Numbered from the stretch's first letter, positions 33,446 to 43,436 are shown. The stretch: 64,000 nt of DNA from Cetobacterium sp. 2A (GCF_014250685.1 NZ_JACFAJ010000005.1:1-64000); one strand, 5' to 3'. Translations and numbers: made by a program. Notes: a model not told the origin generated them from the sequence alone.

Positions 33446-33463
33446 TAATCTAGGCCTAGATTA
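33446..33463. repeat. 18-bp perfect palindrome with two CTAG
   Basis: TAATCTAGGCCTAGATTA is self-complementary. It opens a stretch up to 34172 that is unusually rich in CTAG and leads into the replication gene. Confidence 0.6.
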
Positions 33464-33635
33464 TTAATAATATAGTACTTTGATTCAAGAAGAATCTGAA
33501 ATACTTTTTTTCCTATTAGCTGGCTTTAAAGTAAGTATTCAATTAATGCTCTTAATCCATAGCCAATCTAACTAAGGGTTGAGGGTAACAATTAAAAACA
33601 AATATTATTTCTTTGTATGTGCTACTTACTAGAAA

Positions 33636-33698
33636 GCCAAGTAAATCTTACTAGTAGGTGGTATCTATAAAAAAATAAAAAGACTAGATTTACTTGGC
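33636..33698. repeat. Inverted repeat upstream of the replication gene
   Basis: GCCAAGTAAATCT (33636-33648) and AGATTTACTTGGC (33686-33698) are exact complements around 37 bases. It ends 26 bases before the start of the replication gene and may form a leader hairpin or part of an origin. I see no gene in 33419-33724. Confidence 0.6.
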
Positions 33699-33724
33699 GG
33701 TGTTCTGGTCCATAGGAGGAACAA

Positions 33725-34768
33725 ATGAGAGCAATAAAAAAAGAAGATTTAGATAATATTAACTATTATCAAGTACCTAAATGGTTGATGGATATTTTCA
33801 TAGCTGGAAAAATATCACAAGGAGCATTTAAAACTTATATTCTTATGTATGATCGTTTAAGACTTTCATCTAAAAAAGGATGGATAGATAAAACTGGAGA
33901 AGTGTATATTAGATACTCATATGATGAAATGCAGAAAGATTTAGATTGTTCTAGACAAACAGTATCTAACAATCTAAAAGATTTAGAAAAACTAAAATTA
34001 ATAGATAAAAAGAAGGGATTTAATTCTAGTTCAATCTTCTATTTAAATATATATGATGGTAGTCTAGAAAACTTTACTAGTAAAGATGTTTTGACTAGTA
34101 AAGAAACCTTAACTACTGATAGTCTAGAAAGCTTAACTGCTAGTAGTCTAGAAGACTTAGACGCTAGTAAGAATAACTTTAGTAAGAATAACTCAATAAG
34201 AACTACTACTAAACAAGATAATATAAATTATATAGAACTAACCTCTAATGAAATTGAAAATAGTAGTAGTTCTCTTAATTTAAAAATTAAAGAGATTAAA
34301 ACATATCTACATGAAGAAATCAAAGATATAACAACTTGTAAGAATATCATGTTTTTAGTTGAGAATAGATATTTACCTCTTGAGAAAATCAAAGAGGTTG
34401 TTAATCATGCTAATAAATATCAAAAAGGATCTGGATTTATATATAAAGCTTTAGAGCAGAACTGGACTTTAGCAAAAGAAGATAAAGTTTTAAAGCCAGG
34501 AGAAACTGTTAGAGGTTCCAAGGTGAATCGTGAAGCTATTGAGTCTAATATCTTAGCTGAAAAAGAAAAAGAAGTGGCTCTGGAGTTAAGGGAAAATTTA
34601 AATGATTTTTTTTATAAACTTCCTGAAAAAGAAAGAATTGATATAGAGAACAAAGCATACGAAATAGCTTTAGAACAATATGGACATGCTACAGCAAAAG
34701 TTATGGCCAGAACTAAAACTAAGTATGAAATACTAAAGCGATATCACTCAGTTGAGAGAGGAGCGTAG
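33725..34768 (+). CDS. Phage replication initiator (RepA-N-type winged helix)
   Basis: A 347-residue protein. The N-terminal domain (about 10-115) is winged-helix: QVPKWLMDIFIAGKISQGAF, SYDEMQKDLDCSRQTVSNNL and KKKGFNSSSIFYLNIYD, like replication initiator proteins of plasmids and phages. A Ser/Thr-rich linker (about 117-165) is encoded by DNA repeats. The C-terminal part is helical and may recruit the host helicase. AGGAGG precedes the ATG. No phage helicase or primase gene is nearby, so host enzymes would be loaded. Confidence 0.75.
   Translation: MRAIKKEDLDNINYYQVPKWLMDIFIAGKISQGAFKTYILMYDRLRLSSKKGWIDKTGEVYIRYSYDEMQKDLDCSRQTVSNNLKDLEKLKLIDKKKGFNSSSIFYLNIYDGSLENFTSKDVLTSKETLTTDSLESLTASSLEDLDASKNNFSKNNSIRTTTKQDNINYIELTSNEIENSSSSLNLKIKEIKTYLHEEIKDITTCKNIMFLVENRYLPLEKIKEVVNHANKYQKGSGFIYKALEQNWTLAKEDKVLKPGETVRGSKVNREAIESNILAEKEKEVALELRENLNDFFYKLPEKERIDIENKAYEIALEQYGHATAKVMARTKTKYEILKRYHSVERGA
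34060..34172 (+). repeat. Iterons inside the replication gene, candidate phage origin
   Basis: TAGTCTAGAA occurs at 34060, 34120 and 34144; ACTAGTAAAGA at 34076 and 34094; further CTAGTA at 34140 and 34164. Repeats inside the initiator gene, encoding a low-complexity linker, are the layout of lambda-type origins. Flanking DNA is A/T-rich. Confidence 0.6.
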
Positions 34769-34770
34769 TT

Positions 34771-35001
34771 ATGGAAAATACTAAAAGATTAAGGGTAAGT
34801 GGTGTTAAATACAGAAAATCTCAAAATAAAATAAAGCAAAGATATAAAAAATTAGAGAGTTTAGTATACATCAACTTTAACTTAACAAATAAGGACCTTG
34901 CTGAAAAGATAGGAGTTTCAGAAAATGAATTTTACAGAGGGAAATATAATCTTTTAGCAAATAGCCTGAGGGATAAGTACAAACAGCAGAGTTTATTCTA
35001 A
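34771..35001 (+). CDS. Small basic HTH phage protein
   Basis: A 76-residue, Lys/Arg-rich protein with a homeodomain-like segment (NKDLAEKIGVSENEFYRGKY, residues about 39-58). It follows the initiator gene by two bases and is translationally linked to it. Regulator or replication helper; not further resolved. Confidence 0.6.
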   Translation: MENTKRLRVSGVKYRKSQNKIKQRYKKLESLVYINFNLTNKDLAEKIGVSENEFYRGKYNLLANSLRDKYKQQSLF

Positions 35002-35054
35002 CTAACATTTTTAATAAAAAAGTTAGTCTTTGAAATTTGGAGGGAGGTTATGAA

Positions 35055-35300
35055 ATGGCAGGAGCAAAAGAGAGAGAGCTAGTACTTGAATTGATGTACG
35101 ACATGATAGAGAGAATATTAACGCCTAGAGAGTTTGAGATTTATATAATGAGCAAGAGAATGAAACCAAGGCACATAGCTGACAAATTAGGATTGAAGGG
35201 CAGTGGAGTAAGAAGAAGATTAGTAAAAATAAAATACAAAATAAAAAATCATGAAAAATGGCTAAGAGAAAAAATAGATCTAAGAGGGTTAGCGATATAG
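35055..35300 (+). CDS. Sigma-region-4-like HTH protein, possible late regulator
   Basis: An 81-residue protein: LTPREFEIYIMSKRMKPRHI and ADKLGLKGSGVRRRLVKIKYKI read as the sigma-70 region 4 / LuxR-like helix-turn-helix. The ATG at 35055 follows GGAGGGAGG. Standing last in the early plus-strand operon, before the packaging genes, it has the position of a late-gene activator of the ArpU type. That role is inference. Confidence 0.6.
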   Translation: MAGAKERELVLELMYDMIERILTPREFEIYIMSKRMKPRHIADKLGLKGSGVRRRLVKIKYKIKNHEKWLREKIDLRGLAI

Positions 35301-35311
35301 TTATTTTTTAT

Positions 35312-35347
35312 AAATAGAAACCACTCAATGAAGAGTGGTTTCTATTT
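35312..35347. terminator. Bidirectional terminator
   Basis: A 15-bp stem (35312-35326 with 35333-35347) lies between the sigma-like gene and the convergent DUF2335 gene. Confidence 0.75.
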
Positions 35348-35372
35348 GAATGTTCTCAAGACGATTCAATTA

Positions 35373-35795
35373 TTACTTTTGATTATTAGTTTTATTAAAG
35401 AAAAAAGGAGTAATGATCATAGCAATACTTCCTAGGATTAAACTAAATCCCTCTAATGATTTATTAAATATTAAAAGATAAACTCCGGCGATTATTATCA
35501 GTAAAGCTAATAAAAATCCAAAAATCAATCCTCTGCCTTTCAATTCAATTTCATTTTTGATATTTTCACTTTCTTTTATTAAAATTTCATTCTCTAACTG
35601 ATGTCGATGTTGTTGTTCTTTTTCAGCCATTAATAAAATTCTTTCAGCAGCTCCTGGGGTAATATCCTCGAATTTCTTTAATAAGTCTGGGTGAGGCAAG
35701 GGCCCTTGATATGCTTCTTGATGAACAACTTTCATTTCTTGCCCATTATCACTTTTTCCGCTTGCCTGCATACTCTTTTGATGTTTCGTACTCAC
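35373..35795 (-). CDS. DUF2335 membrane protein
   Basis: A 140-residue protein. GPLPHPDLLKKFEDITPGAAERIL (about 31-54) followed by EKEQQHRHQLE and two C-terminal membrane segments (about 89-109 and 113-131) are the DUF2335 pattern. The family is common in prophages and host genomes of diderms with unknown function. It overlaps the secreted 72-residue gene upstream by 47 bases. Confidence 0.8.
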   Translation of the reverse strand: MSTKHQKSMQASGKSDNGQEMKVVHQEAYQGPLPHPDLLKKFEDITPGAAERILLMAEKEQQHRHQLENEILIKESENIKNEIELKGRGLIFGFLLALLIIIAGVYLLIFNKSLEGFSLILGSIAMIITPFFFNKTNNQK

Positions 35796-35967
35796 TCATT
35801 CCCCTCCTTATGCTATTACCAACATTTATCCAATCTTTACTTAAAGAAGCTGAATCACTTGGTAAAGGTTTATGAGTATATGAAGTAAGTGAAGTAGTAC
35901 TAACATTAGCAAAAGAACCAGCAATATAACTTATTCCAGTTAAAAATAATGATATTTTACTTTTCAC
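35749..35967 (-). CDS. Small secreted phage protein, unknown
   Basis: A 72-residue protein from GTG with AAGGAGG upstream. It begins with a signal-like segment (MKSKISLFLTGISYIAGSFA) and a Ser/Thr-rich mature part. Its end lies inside the DUF2335 gene in another frame. Function unknown. Confidence 0.55.
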   Translation of the reverse strand: MKSKISLFLTGISYIAGSFANVSTTSLTSYTHKPLPSDSASLSKDWINVGNSIRRGMSEYETSKEYAGKRKK

Positions 35968-36163
35968 AATAGTATACCTCCTTAATTTTTTTAATAATTT
36001 TACAAAAATAAGAAATTCTTCAATTTATATCTAATATTTTACAACCTTTTGGATTAAAAAGCAAAAAAATCTATAAAAAATAAAAAAAGTAGAAACGTTG
36101 CCAAATTTTGGGCAACAAAAGAGGATATAGTGAAGAGACTAGTTTGTTGGAGGATAAATAATA

Positions 36164-36199
36164 ATGAGAATAAGAGCTCCATCTAAAGTGGGTGGTTAA
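36164..36199 (+). other. Eleven-codon leader or broken start of terS
   Basis: ATG with GGAGG nine bases upstream encodes MRIRAPSKVGG and a TAA. The next base begins the GTG start of terS in the same frame. Either a leader peptide coupled to terS by TAA-GTG, or the true terS N-terminus cut by a nonsense change. Confidence 0.5.
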
Positions 36200-37096
36200 G
36201 TGGAGAAGTATGAATTAGCTGAATCAGATTATAAGAATGGAATGAAGTATAAAGATATCGCAGATAAACATAAGGTATCACTTAATACTGTAAAGAGTTG
36301 GAAACAACGATATAAATGGTGTAAAGATGAAGAAAAGGTATGCGTACAAAATACAAAAAAGTATGCACACAAAAGTGAAGAAAATAATGCATATGAAAAA
36401 GTAGTAAAAGAAGAAATTTTAGAAACTTTTATTGATAGCGAACTTACTGATAAACAAAGACTTTTCTGTATATATTATATGCAAAACTTTAATGCTGCCA
36501 AGGCAGCTATCAAAGCTGGATATAGCAAAGTAACAGCTATGGAGCAAGGTTGCAGGTTGTTAAGAAATGTTAAGGTAAAAGAGTATCTAAATGAGCTAAA
36601 AGAGTTTTATGCACAAGATGATTATTTAGAAACAAAAAGAATTTTAGAAAGACATAAACAAATAGCTTTTGCAGATATAAAAGATTTTGTTGAATTTAAA
36701 ACAACTGAAGATGATTTAGGATTAAAAAGATGGAACTTTAAAATCAAAGATGATGACGAAGTAGATGGCACTTTAATTAAGAAGATTGGGTATGGTTCAA
36801 ATGGACCTATGATTGAACTAGAAGACAAAGGTAAATCTTTAGATTTTCTAAACAAATTTTATGGATTAGATCCAATATTTGAGATAAATAAAGAGAAACT
36901 GAAAATAGAAAAACAGAGATTATCATTAATAACTCAAGAAAAGATAGCTATAACTCAATTGAAGTTATTAGAAACTAAAATTAAAGTAAATGATCCAACT
37001 GTAGGAGAGACAGAGAGAGTAGTAGAGGAAGAATTAGAAAAGTGGAAAGAGGAGGGAATATGGAATATTGAAGACACAACAGATGTCAAATTATAA
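36200..37096 (+). CDS. terS: Terminase small subunit
   Basis: A 298-residue packaging subunit that recognises the phage genome. An N-terminal HTH ([26 protein letters not shown], about 15-40) is followed by the Terminase_2 domain ([27 protein letters not shown]...) and a C-terminal helical region. The start is GTG directly after the stop of an in-frame 11-codon leader. The end overlaps terL by 29 bases. Confidence 0.88.
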   Translation: MEKYELAESDYKNGMKYKDIADKHKVSLNTVKSWKQRYKWCKDEEKVCVQNTKKYAHKSEENNAYEKVVKEEILETFIDSELTDKQRLFCIYYMQNFNAAKAAIKAGYSKVTAMEQGCRLLRNVKVKEYLNELKEFYAQDDYLETKRILERHKQIAFADIKDFVEFKTTEDDLGLKRWNFKIKDDDEVDGTLIKKIGYGSNGPMIELEDKGKSLDFLNKFYGLDPIFEINKEKLKIEKQRLSLITQEKIAITQLKLLETKIKVNDPTVGETERVVEEELEKWKEEGIWNIEDTTDVKL

Positions 37097-38474
37097 CTTT
37101 ACACGTATGGAAGTAGAGAATTGTTTTAGATTAAATATTCAGAGAAGTCAAAGAAAGAAATCAACTGAGATATTTAATCTTATAGAGCCAAGTTTGAAGC
37201 AAAAGAAAGTAATGACTTGGTGGAGAGAGGAAAGCCCGTACAAAGATTATGAGGGAATAGTTTCAGATGGATCAGTCAGATCTGGAAAAACTTTATCAAC
37301 ATCATTTAGTTTTTTAGAGTGGGCTATGCACTCATTTAACGAGGAGGATTTTGCATTTTGTGCTAAGACTGTAGGAGCTTTTAAGAGAAACATACTGAAG
37401 GATCTTAAAAAAATAGCTAAAAGAAATGGTTACAAAGTAGTAGTTAAGACTACAGATAATCTGATTATAATTTCTAAAGGAGAAGTAAAGAATTACTTCT
37501 ATATGTTCGGAGGAAAAGATGAAGGATCATCTGAACTGATACAAGGTAAAACATTAGCTGGAGTTTACTTTGATGAGGTTGTCTTAATGCCAGAAACTTT
37601 TGTATCTATGGCCATGTCAAGATGCTCAGTTGAGGGATCTAAGTTTTGGTTTACTTGTAATCCAGGAAGTCCGTTTCACTGGTTTAAAACTGATTATATA
37701 GACAAAGCAGGAGATAAGAAATTTCTATACCTTCATTTTACAATGGAAGATAATCCATCCTTATCTTTAAAAATCAAAGATAGGTACAAAAATCTATATA
37801 CGGGAGTATTTTATAAAAGATACATTCTGGGATTATGGGTAGGGGCTGATGGACTTGTCTATTCATTCACAGACGATAACTTAATAGATATTGATGATAT
37901 TCCTAGGTGCGATAAATACTATATATCAGGAGACTATGGGACACAAAATCCAATGGCTTGGGGATTCTTTGGAGTGAAGAACAAAGGAAGAGAGAAATAT
38001 GTTTATTTAATAGACGAATATCATCATTCGGGAAATGAGACTCAAAAACCTAAAGATGATAGCCAATATGCTGATGAGTTTATAGCTTGGAAAAGTAAGC
38101 TTGAAAGTGAACATGGATATATACAGTTTGCAATATTTGACCCTTCAGCAGCTTCTTTCCGTATAGCATTACAAAACAAGCATATAACAGTTAGAAAGGC
38201 TGTTAATACGGTCAAAGGACAGTCGGATGAAATAGCTGGAATACCTTTAGTACAAACATATTTAAGTAATAAAAAATTCTTTGTTTGTAATAGATGTGAA
38301 AAAACAATATCAGAGTTCTATACCTACGCGTGGGATACTAAAAAATTGGAGAGAGGAGTAGAAGAACCAATTAAAGCCTTTGATCATCATATGGATAAGG
38401 CAAGATATTTATTTAACACTGTAATAGGATTTGAGAAACTTAATGTTCCTAGAAATAAACCAAGTGGATTTTAG
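37068..38474 (+). CDS. terL: Terminase large subunit (PBSX type)
   Basis: A 468-residue packaging motor. ATPase domain: Walker [11 protein letters not shown] (about 66-75), Walker B GVYFDE (about 165-170), coupling motif TCNPGSP. RNase-H-like nuclease: [15 protein letters not shown] and [10 protein letters not shown] supply the acidic residues. The start is taken at TTG 37068, 11 bases after GGAGGG; ATG at 37083 is an alternative. Confidence 0.93.
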   Translation: MKTQQMSNYNFTRMEVENCFRLNIQRSQRKKSTEIFNLIEPSLKQKKVMTWWREESPYKDYEGIVSDGSVRSGKTLSTSFSFLEWAMHSFNEEDFAFCAKTVGAFKRNILKDLKKIAKRNGYKVVVKTTDNLIIISKGEVKNYFYMFGGKDEGSSELIQGKTLAGVYFDEVVLMPETFVSMAMSRCSVEGSKFWFTCNPGSPFHWFKTDYIDKAGDKKFLYLHFTMEDNPSLSLKIKDRYKNLYTGVFYKRYILGLWVGADGLVYSFTDDNLIDIDDIPRCDKYYISGDYGTQNPMAWGFFGVKNKGREKYVYLIDEYHHSGNETQKPKDDSQYADEFIAWKSKLESEHGYIQFAIFDPSAASFRIALQNKHITVRKAVNTVKGQSDEIAGIPLVQTYLSNKKFFVCNRCEKTISEFYTYAWDTKKLERGVEEPIKAFDHHMDKARYLFNTVIGFEKLNVPRNKPSGF

Positions 38475-38517
38475 TATTTGCTTAAAGTGTTAGGAAAGGA
38501 GGTGAGAGAAGCTGCCT

Positions 38518-39963
38518 ATGAATTATAAAGACATACAAAATAATATTAAAGATTATATCTCAAATCATAAATCAAGAATACCAACTATCACGAGATATAG
38601 AGACTATTCTAAAAATGCAGTTGGAAGGTATCACAAAGGCAGGATTGTTAAGAATTTAAGACTCCAAAATGAAGTAGCTCGACATTTAACAGATGAAGGA
38701 GTACTACAAGCTTACGATTCTGAGGGGAATGGGTATTCAACAGGAAGAACAATATTAGATATTTTAGTAGAAGATACATTACCGAAATCATCTATAGAAA
38801 CATTAAAAAAATATTCTGTAGGAGAAAAACCTAAAATAATAGTTCAGGAAGAGGCTAGACAATGGCTTAAAGATTTTGAAATTAGAGAAGGTCTCCATAA
38901 GAAATTTAAAAAATTAGTTCATGACTCTTTGGTTGTTGGGGATAGTTTCTTTAAAGTCGAGAAACGAGAAGGGAAAGCTAAGGTAATCTTACTTAAAAAA
39001 GAGAATGTGATTATAGTTCCTGATTCATGGAATGGATCAGAAGCTGGATTATATATTTATGCAGAAGAGAGAAAGAACGATTTAGGAGAGATTTATTCGT
39101 ATGTAGAAGTATTTCAACCAGATGGAAAAGTTCATGTATTAAATAACGAAAGTAAAGCTTTTGTGAAAATAGATAATAAAAAAATCAATGGAGATGTGGA
39201 TATAGAGCTAGGAGAGTTTAATATACATCATGTGAGTGGTATTTATGAAGATGAAACATCACTATACTCAAATTCTATATACGAAGGGTTGACAAGTACA
39301 TTTGTTGAATTAACAACAAGATTAACATCAATTTCAGGAGTATTTAACAAATATACAAATCCTAAAATGGTTGGAGCATTAGACTTTAGTGAACCTGACA
39401 CAACGACTGGAGAGAGAATTGTAAAGGAAAGAGATTATTATTATGGGGAAGATTCAACTTTGACAGATTCTTTGAGATATTTAGCTCCTCCAGTGGATCA
39501 TATGAAAGTTACTTACCCTCATCTAGAAAGAATGCTTAAAAATGCTTATGGCCAATTAGGGGTTAATGAAATCTCTTTAGGTCTTACCCAAGATGGTGGG
39601 ATAGCATCAGGAGAAGCTTTCAAAAAAGCCATAACTCCAACTCTCAATACATGTAGAGATATAGCAAATAATCTATATGTTCCTCTTATAAAGCTATATC
39701 AGCAAGCATATAAGATAGAGACAGGAAAAGAGTTGGATATAGATATAGAGTTTCAAGATGGAATAAGTCTTTCAGAAAAAGAGGCAATCGAAAACGAAAG
39801 GGCACTCATAGATGCGAAGCTTATTTCAAGAACAACTTTGCTTAAAAATAGAGGAGTAGCTAACCCGGAGCAAGAGTTGAAAAAAATAGCTGAAGAACAA
39901 AAGATTCTTGCAGATATGTTTGAGGATGCAGAGGTTAATATTCCTGGAGGCATAAATGAATAA
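38518..39963 (+). CDS. Portal protein (SPP1 gp6-like)
   Basis: A 481-residue portal that forms the dodecameric DNA gate of the capsid. An early RIPTITRYRDYS, a central beta-rich stem region and the conserved VTYPHLERMLKNAYGQLGV with GIASGEAFKKA near residue 360 fit the SPP1/PBSX portal group. It overlaps the next gene by eight bases. Confidence 0.85.
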   Translation: MNYKDIQNNIKDYISNHKSRIPTITRYRDYSKNAVGRYHKGRIVKNLRLQNEVARHLTDEGVLQAYDSEGNGYSTGRTILDILVEDTLPKSSIETLKKYSVGEKPKIIVQEEARQWLKDFEIREGLHKKFKKLVHDSLVVGDSFFKVEKREGKAKVILLKKENVIIVPDSWNGSEAGLYIYAEERKNDLGEIYSYVEVFQPDGKVHVLNNESKAFVKIDNKKINGDVDIELGEFNIHHVSGIYEDETSLYSNSIYEGLTSTFVELTTRLTSISGVFNKYTNPKMVGALDFSEPDTTTGERIVKERDYYYGEDSTLTDSLRYLAPPVDHMKVTYPHLERMLKNAYGQLGVNEISLGLTQDGGIASGEAFKKAITPTLNTCRDIANNLYVPLIKLYQQAYKIETGKELDIDIEFQDGISLSEKEAIENERALIDAKLISRTTLLKNRGVANPEQELKKIAEEQKILADMFEDAEVNIPGGINE

Positions 39964-41062
39964 AAAATCTACAGATAGATTGATAAAGTTATATCAAGAG
40001 ACCATTGATAATCTTCTTTATTCATTTGAAAAAAAGCTAAGAGATAATAAAGTCATAGATTATGAGATTTATTTAATTAAAAGCCTTTTAAAGGCTTTTA
40101 CGGAAGCTAAAGAGATACGAGGAGAGATAAGACACTCACTCCAGGAAGAATATATAAAACAAAAAATAGAAGAGTGGGAGAAAGCAAAACCTTTATTATC
40201 TCCAAAGCAACAACTAATCGATTTTGAGAAGTTTACAAAGATTGATTCTAGAGAGATTGAAACTATTTATTCAATGTTTAACGATAAGATTAATAGAGCA
40301 GAGAAAGGAATAGGTAGACAGGTTAGAGGTTGGTTTGAGAAAGAACAAAAAGCAATAACAAATGCGACAAATAGAGCTACTAGAGACCAACTAACAAGTA
40401 GATTTATGGGAAAAAGTAAGGAAGAGGCCATAAGTGGTCTAGTGGATGGATTAAGAGAAAATATCTATTTCAAACTCATAGATAAAAATGGGAATCCTTT
40501 AAAGATGAAAATAGATTCATATGCAAATTTAAGCTTAAATAGTATGTTTCAGCAAGCTAGAAATACAGCAACTATAAACACTGTAAAGCAGCTTGAAAGT
40601 GATTTGGTGATATTTTCAAAGCATTACTGGACTTGTGAAAGCTGTGCAAAATATGCGGAAGGTAGAGTTTATAGCATAAAGAGAGGAAATAAAGATTATC
40701 CTTATCTTTATGAAACAGTTCCAGGATTTATACAAGGGTATAATTCACTACATCCTAACTGTAAACATCTTTTAAGTGGATTTTTTGAGACTGGGAGAAG
40801 CAAAGAGGAAATAGATGAAATAAAAAGGCGCTCAAACAATCACGAAGATAACAGAAGAGATAAAGACAGGGAGAAATACAATATAAAACAAAAACTTAAT
40901 ATATATAATGCGAGGAAAAGAGCACTAGAGATAGAGCTAGACCGCTTCAAAGGGGTCAAGATAACAGATAGCAATGTAGAGACAATACAAACTCTAAGAC
41001 TTAGATTAAAGAACGTTAAAGCGATTATTAGAGATTTAAATAAAAGGTTAAAAGAACTATAG
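39956..41062 (+). CDS. Minor head protein (SPP1 gp7 / Mu gpF-like)
   Basis: A 368-residue head morphogenesis protein. The CESCAKYAEGRVYSI and LHPNCKHLLSGFF segments (about 226-267) form the Cys/His signature of this family, which is bound to the portal and may be injected with DNA. The C-terminal third is a charged coiled coil. It starts inside the portal gene. Confidence 0.82.
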   Translation: MNKKSTDRLIKLYQETIDNLLYSFEKKLRDNKVIDYEIYLIKSLLKAFTEAKEIRGEIRHSLQEEYIKQKIEEWEKAKPLLSPKQQLIDFEKFTKIDSREIETIYSMFNDKINRAEKGIGRQVRGWFEKEQKAITNATNRATRDQLTSRFMGKSKEEAISGLVDGLRENIYFKLIDKNGNPLKMKIDSYANLSLNSMFQQARNTATINTVKQLESDLVIFSKHYWTCESCAKYAEGRVYSIKRGNKDYPYLYETVPGFIQGYNSLHPNCKHLLSGFFETGRSKEEIDEIKRRSNNHEDNRRDKDREKYNIKQKLNIYNARKRALEIELDRFKGVKITDSNVETIQTLRLRLKNVKAIIRDLNKRLKEL

Positions 41063-41074
41063 GAGGAGAGAAGG

Positions 41075-41764
41075 ATGAACAAATCAATGTTTAAATTTAG
41101 AGGGATCCAAATATTTGCTGCGATTACAGCAGATGCAATTAGAGAGGCTATAAAAGATTTGAAAACACCTGAAGAGATTCAGGCTAAATTAATAGAATTA
41201 GGAACTGTAAAGATTGAAACCAAAGAGGTTGTAAAAGAACATACAAAAGAGAGTGTTGATGCTTTTATAACCCAAAATAAAGAATATGCAGATAGTTTGT
41301 ATAATTCAAATGTTAAAAATTATTTGGCTCAAAAGTTGGGTAAAAAAGCAGATGAAATAACAGATGATGAAATTAAAGCAGAGTTAGTAACGAAAATCAA
41401 ATTAGATGAAGAGGTTGGAAAATATAACAATAGGTTAGTAGAGAACGAAATAGAGAAACATTTAGGTAGTAATTATGAACTATTAAAACCTCACATCAAG
41501 TTAGATACTATAAAAATTGATGCTGATTTTAAAATAGTAGGATTAGAAGAACAAATAACATCACTAAAAACAAACTATCCTGATTTGTTTAAAGCTAAAG
41601 AAGATGGAAAACCTGGAGATGGAACGGGAGGTGGAAAAGGAATTTTAACAGAAGATAATCCCTGGAGTAAAGAACATTGGGATGAAAATAAACAAATAAA
41701 TCTTTTTCAAACAAACAAAGAATTAGCGGAAAAGTTTATGAACGAGACAGGATATAACTACTAA
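41075..41764 (+). CDS. Scaffolding protein
   Basis: A 229-residue, highly charged, mostly helical protein placed between the minor head gene and the capsid gene, the normal scaffold position. The N-terminal RGIQIFA resembles the NIQLFA segment at the start of the capsid protein. A Gly-rich hinge (DGKPGDGTGGGKG) precedes the C-terminus. AGGAGGAGAG lies upstream. Confidence 0.7.
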   Translation: MNKSMFKFRGIQIFAAITADAIREAIKDLKTPEEIQAKLIELGTVKIETKEVVKEHTKESVDAFITQNKEYADSLYNSNVKNYLAQKLGKKADEITDDEIKAELVTKIKLDEEVGKYNNRLVENEIEKHLGSNYELLKPHIKLDTIKIDADFKIVGLEEQITSLKTNYPDLFKAKEDGKPGDGTGGGKGILTEDNPWSKEHWDENKQINLFQTNKELAEKFMNETGYNY

Positions 41765-41779
41765 AATTAGGAGGGAACA

Positions 41780-42997
41780 ATGAGAAAATCAAAAGAAGTA
41801 AGAGTGAAACAAATAGAGGAGAAGAGGTTATTGAGTAACCAGCTTAATATACAGTTGTTTGCTGGACCAACAGGTGCAACAAAAATATCAGATGTTGTAG
41901 TCCCACAGATATTTGCTGGATATATGAACAAGGAACCTTTAGAGCTTAATGCTTTTTATCAAAGTGGGGTAATGGTAAGAAATAGTGAATTTGACGGATT
42001 AGTAACGAGAGGTGGATTTACCTTCACTATGCCTTACTGGGATGAATTGGAAGGGGAATATGAAGAAAGAACAGATTCAGACACAGGTCTTCCTAACTTT
42101 AATAAAATCACAGCGAAATATGAAGTTGCAGTAAAGCTATTTGACAAATATACGGCTGGATCTTCTCAATTAGCATCTGAACTTGCAGGAGCAGATGCAA
42201 TAAAAGCTATAAGACAAAAGTTCAATCATAAAATATCAAACTTAGATCAAAAGAGAATATTGAGTCTTTTGAAAGGGGTATTTTCTTCAGCTGAAATGCA
42301 AAGTAATATTTTAGATATAACAACAAGAACAGGAACTGCTCAAAACTTTGGAGTTACAACTGTGATTGAAGGGCAAGGATTACTTGGGGATAGACAAAAG
42401 AATTTAGCAGCAATAGCAGTACACTCAACTACTTACACCTATTTAAAAATGAAAAATTTAATTTCAAGTATTAAACAAAGTGAACAAGGACAAGAAATAG
42501 AAGTATATGCAGGAAAAAGAATTATTATAGATGATGCGCTAGTTCCTACAGCAGATGGAGTTTATACAACATATTTATTTACGTCAGGGTCTATAGCGTA
42601 CGGAAGAGGTGGAGAGAAATATCCAGTAGAATCTGGAAAAATTCCTTTTATGGAAGAGGAAGGTATTTTAGTTAGAAAAAATCATACGTTCCATATCAGA
42701 GGGACAAAGTGGGATGGGAAAACAGATGGGATGTGTACAGTAGAAGAACTTGAAAAAGGTGATAACTGGAAAAAAGTATACTCTCACAAACAAATTCCAG
42801 TAGTTTTAATAAAACATAAAGTAGATTTAACAGAATTTACAACTTCTCCTAAGAGTGGAGCTGAAGAAATTGGGAAAGCTATAGCAACAGCTTTAAGTGG
42901 GGCAATTCCTCAAAATATTGTAATAGAAAATTCTATTACAGAAGAAACTAATGTAGCTCCAGAAACTAAAGGAAAAGGTAAAGATAAAAATGAATAA
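41780..42997 (+). CDS. Major capsid protein
   Basis: A 405-residue protein following the scaffold gene by 15 bases. VVPQIFAGYMNKEPLELNAFYQSG, FTFTMPYWDEL and YTAGSSQLASELAGADAIKAI are typical of HK97-fold coat proteins of the P22/SPP1-like group. It has a charged C-terminal extension (about 365-405) not needed for the fold; it may decorate the shell. GGAGGG precedes the ATG. Confidence 0.85.
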   Translation: MRKSKEVRVKQIEEKRLLSNQLNIQLFAGPTGATKISDVVVPQIFAGYMNKEPLELNAFYQSGVMVRNSEFDGLVTRGGFTFTMPYWDELEGEYEERTDSDTGLPNFNKITAKYEVAVKLFDKYTAGSSQLASELAGADAIKAIRQKFNHKISNLDQKRILSLLKGVFSSAEMQSNILDITTRTGTAQNFGVTTVIEGQGLLGDRQKNLAAIAVHSTTYTYLKMKNLISSIKQSEQGQEIEVYAGKRIIIDDALVPTADGVYTTYLFTSGSIAYGRGGEKYPVESGKIPFMEEEGILVRKNHTFHIRGTKWDGKTDGMCTVEELEKGDNWKKVYSHKQIPVVLIKHKVDLTEFTTSPKSGAEEIGKAIATALSGAIPQNIVIENSITEETNVAPETKGKGKDKNE

Positions 42998-43433
42998 AAG
43001 CTATTTAACTCTTCTGGAGATAAGCGAGATAATTCAGAATGAAGAGCCTAATATTTATGAAGAATTTTATAAATTAGAAGATAGTAAAAAGCAATATGCA
43101 GCACAAAGAGCTACTTTTAAAATTGAAAATCTTGGAATTGTTAATAAAAGTAAAAAGGTAGGGGAATTAACTTTCCCTCTTCTTTATCAAAATGGAATCT
43201 TAGGGTTTGATATTCAGCTGTGTGTAGCATTAGAAACATTATATATAGCTTTAAATAAGCGATCAGAAGAGATTAAACTATCCCAATTAGGGGTTGTATC
43301 AAAATCAGATAAGAGTGCATCAGTTACATTTGATAAAGGTTTGGTAACAAGTTTGAAAAATTGTGAGTTTAATAACTTAAAAGCATATAACTTTATAAAA
43401 AAATATATTCCAAAATCTTTTAATATGAGGTGA
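42990..43433 (+). CDS. Head-tail connector-like protein
   Basis: A 147-residue protein in the position of the SPP1 gp15/HK97 gp6 adaptor, directly after the capsid gene (8-base overlap). Mostly helical. The call is by position and size. Confidence 0.5.
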   Translation: MNKSYLTLLEISEIIQNEEPNIYEEFYKLEDSKKQYAAQRATFKIENLGIVNKSKKVGELTFPLLYQNGILGFDIQLCVALETLYIALNKRSEEIKLSQLGVVSKSDKSASVTFDKGLVTSLKNCEFNNLKAYNFIKKYIPKSFNMR

Positions 43434-43436
43434 GAA

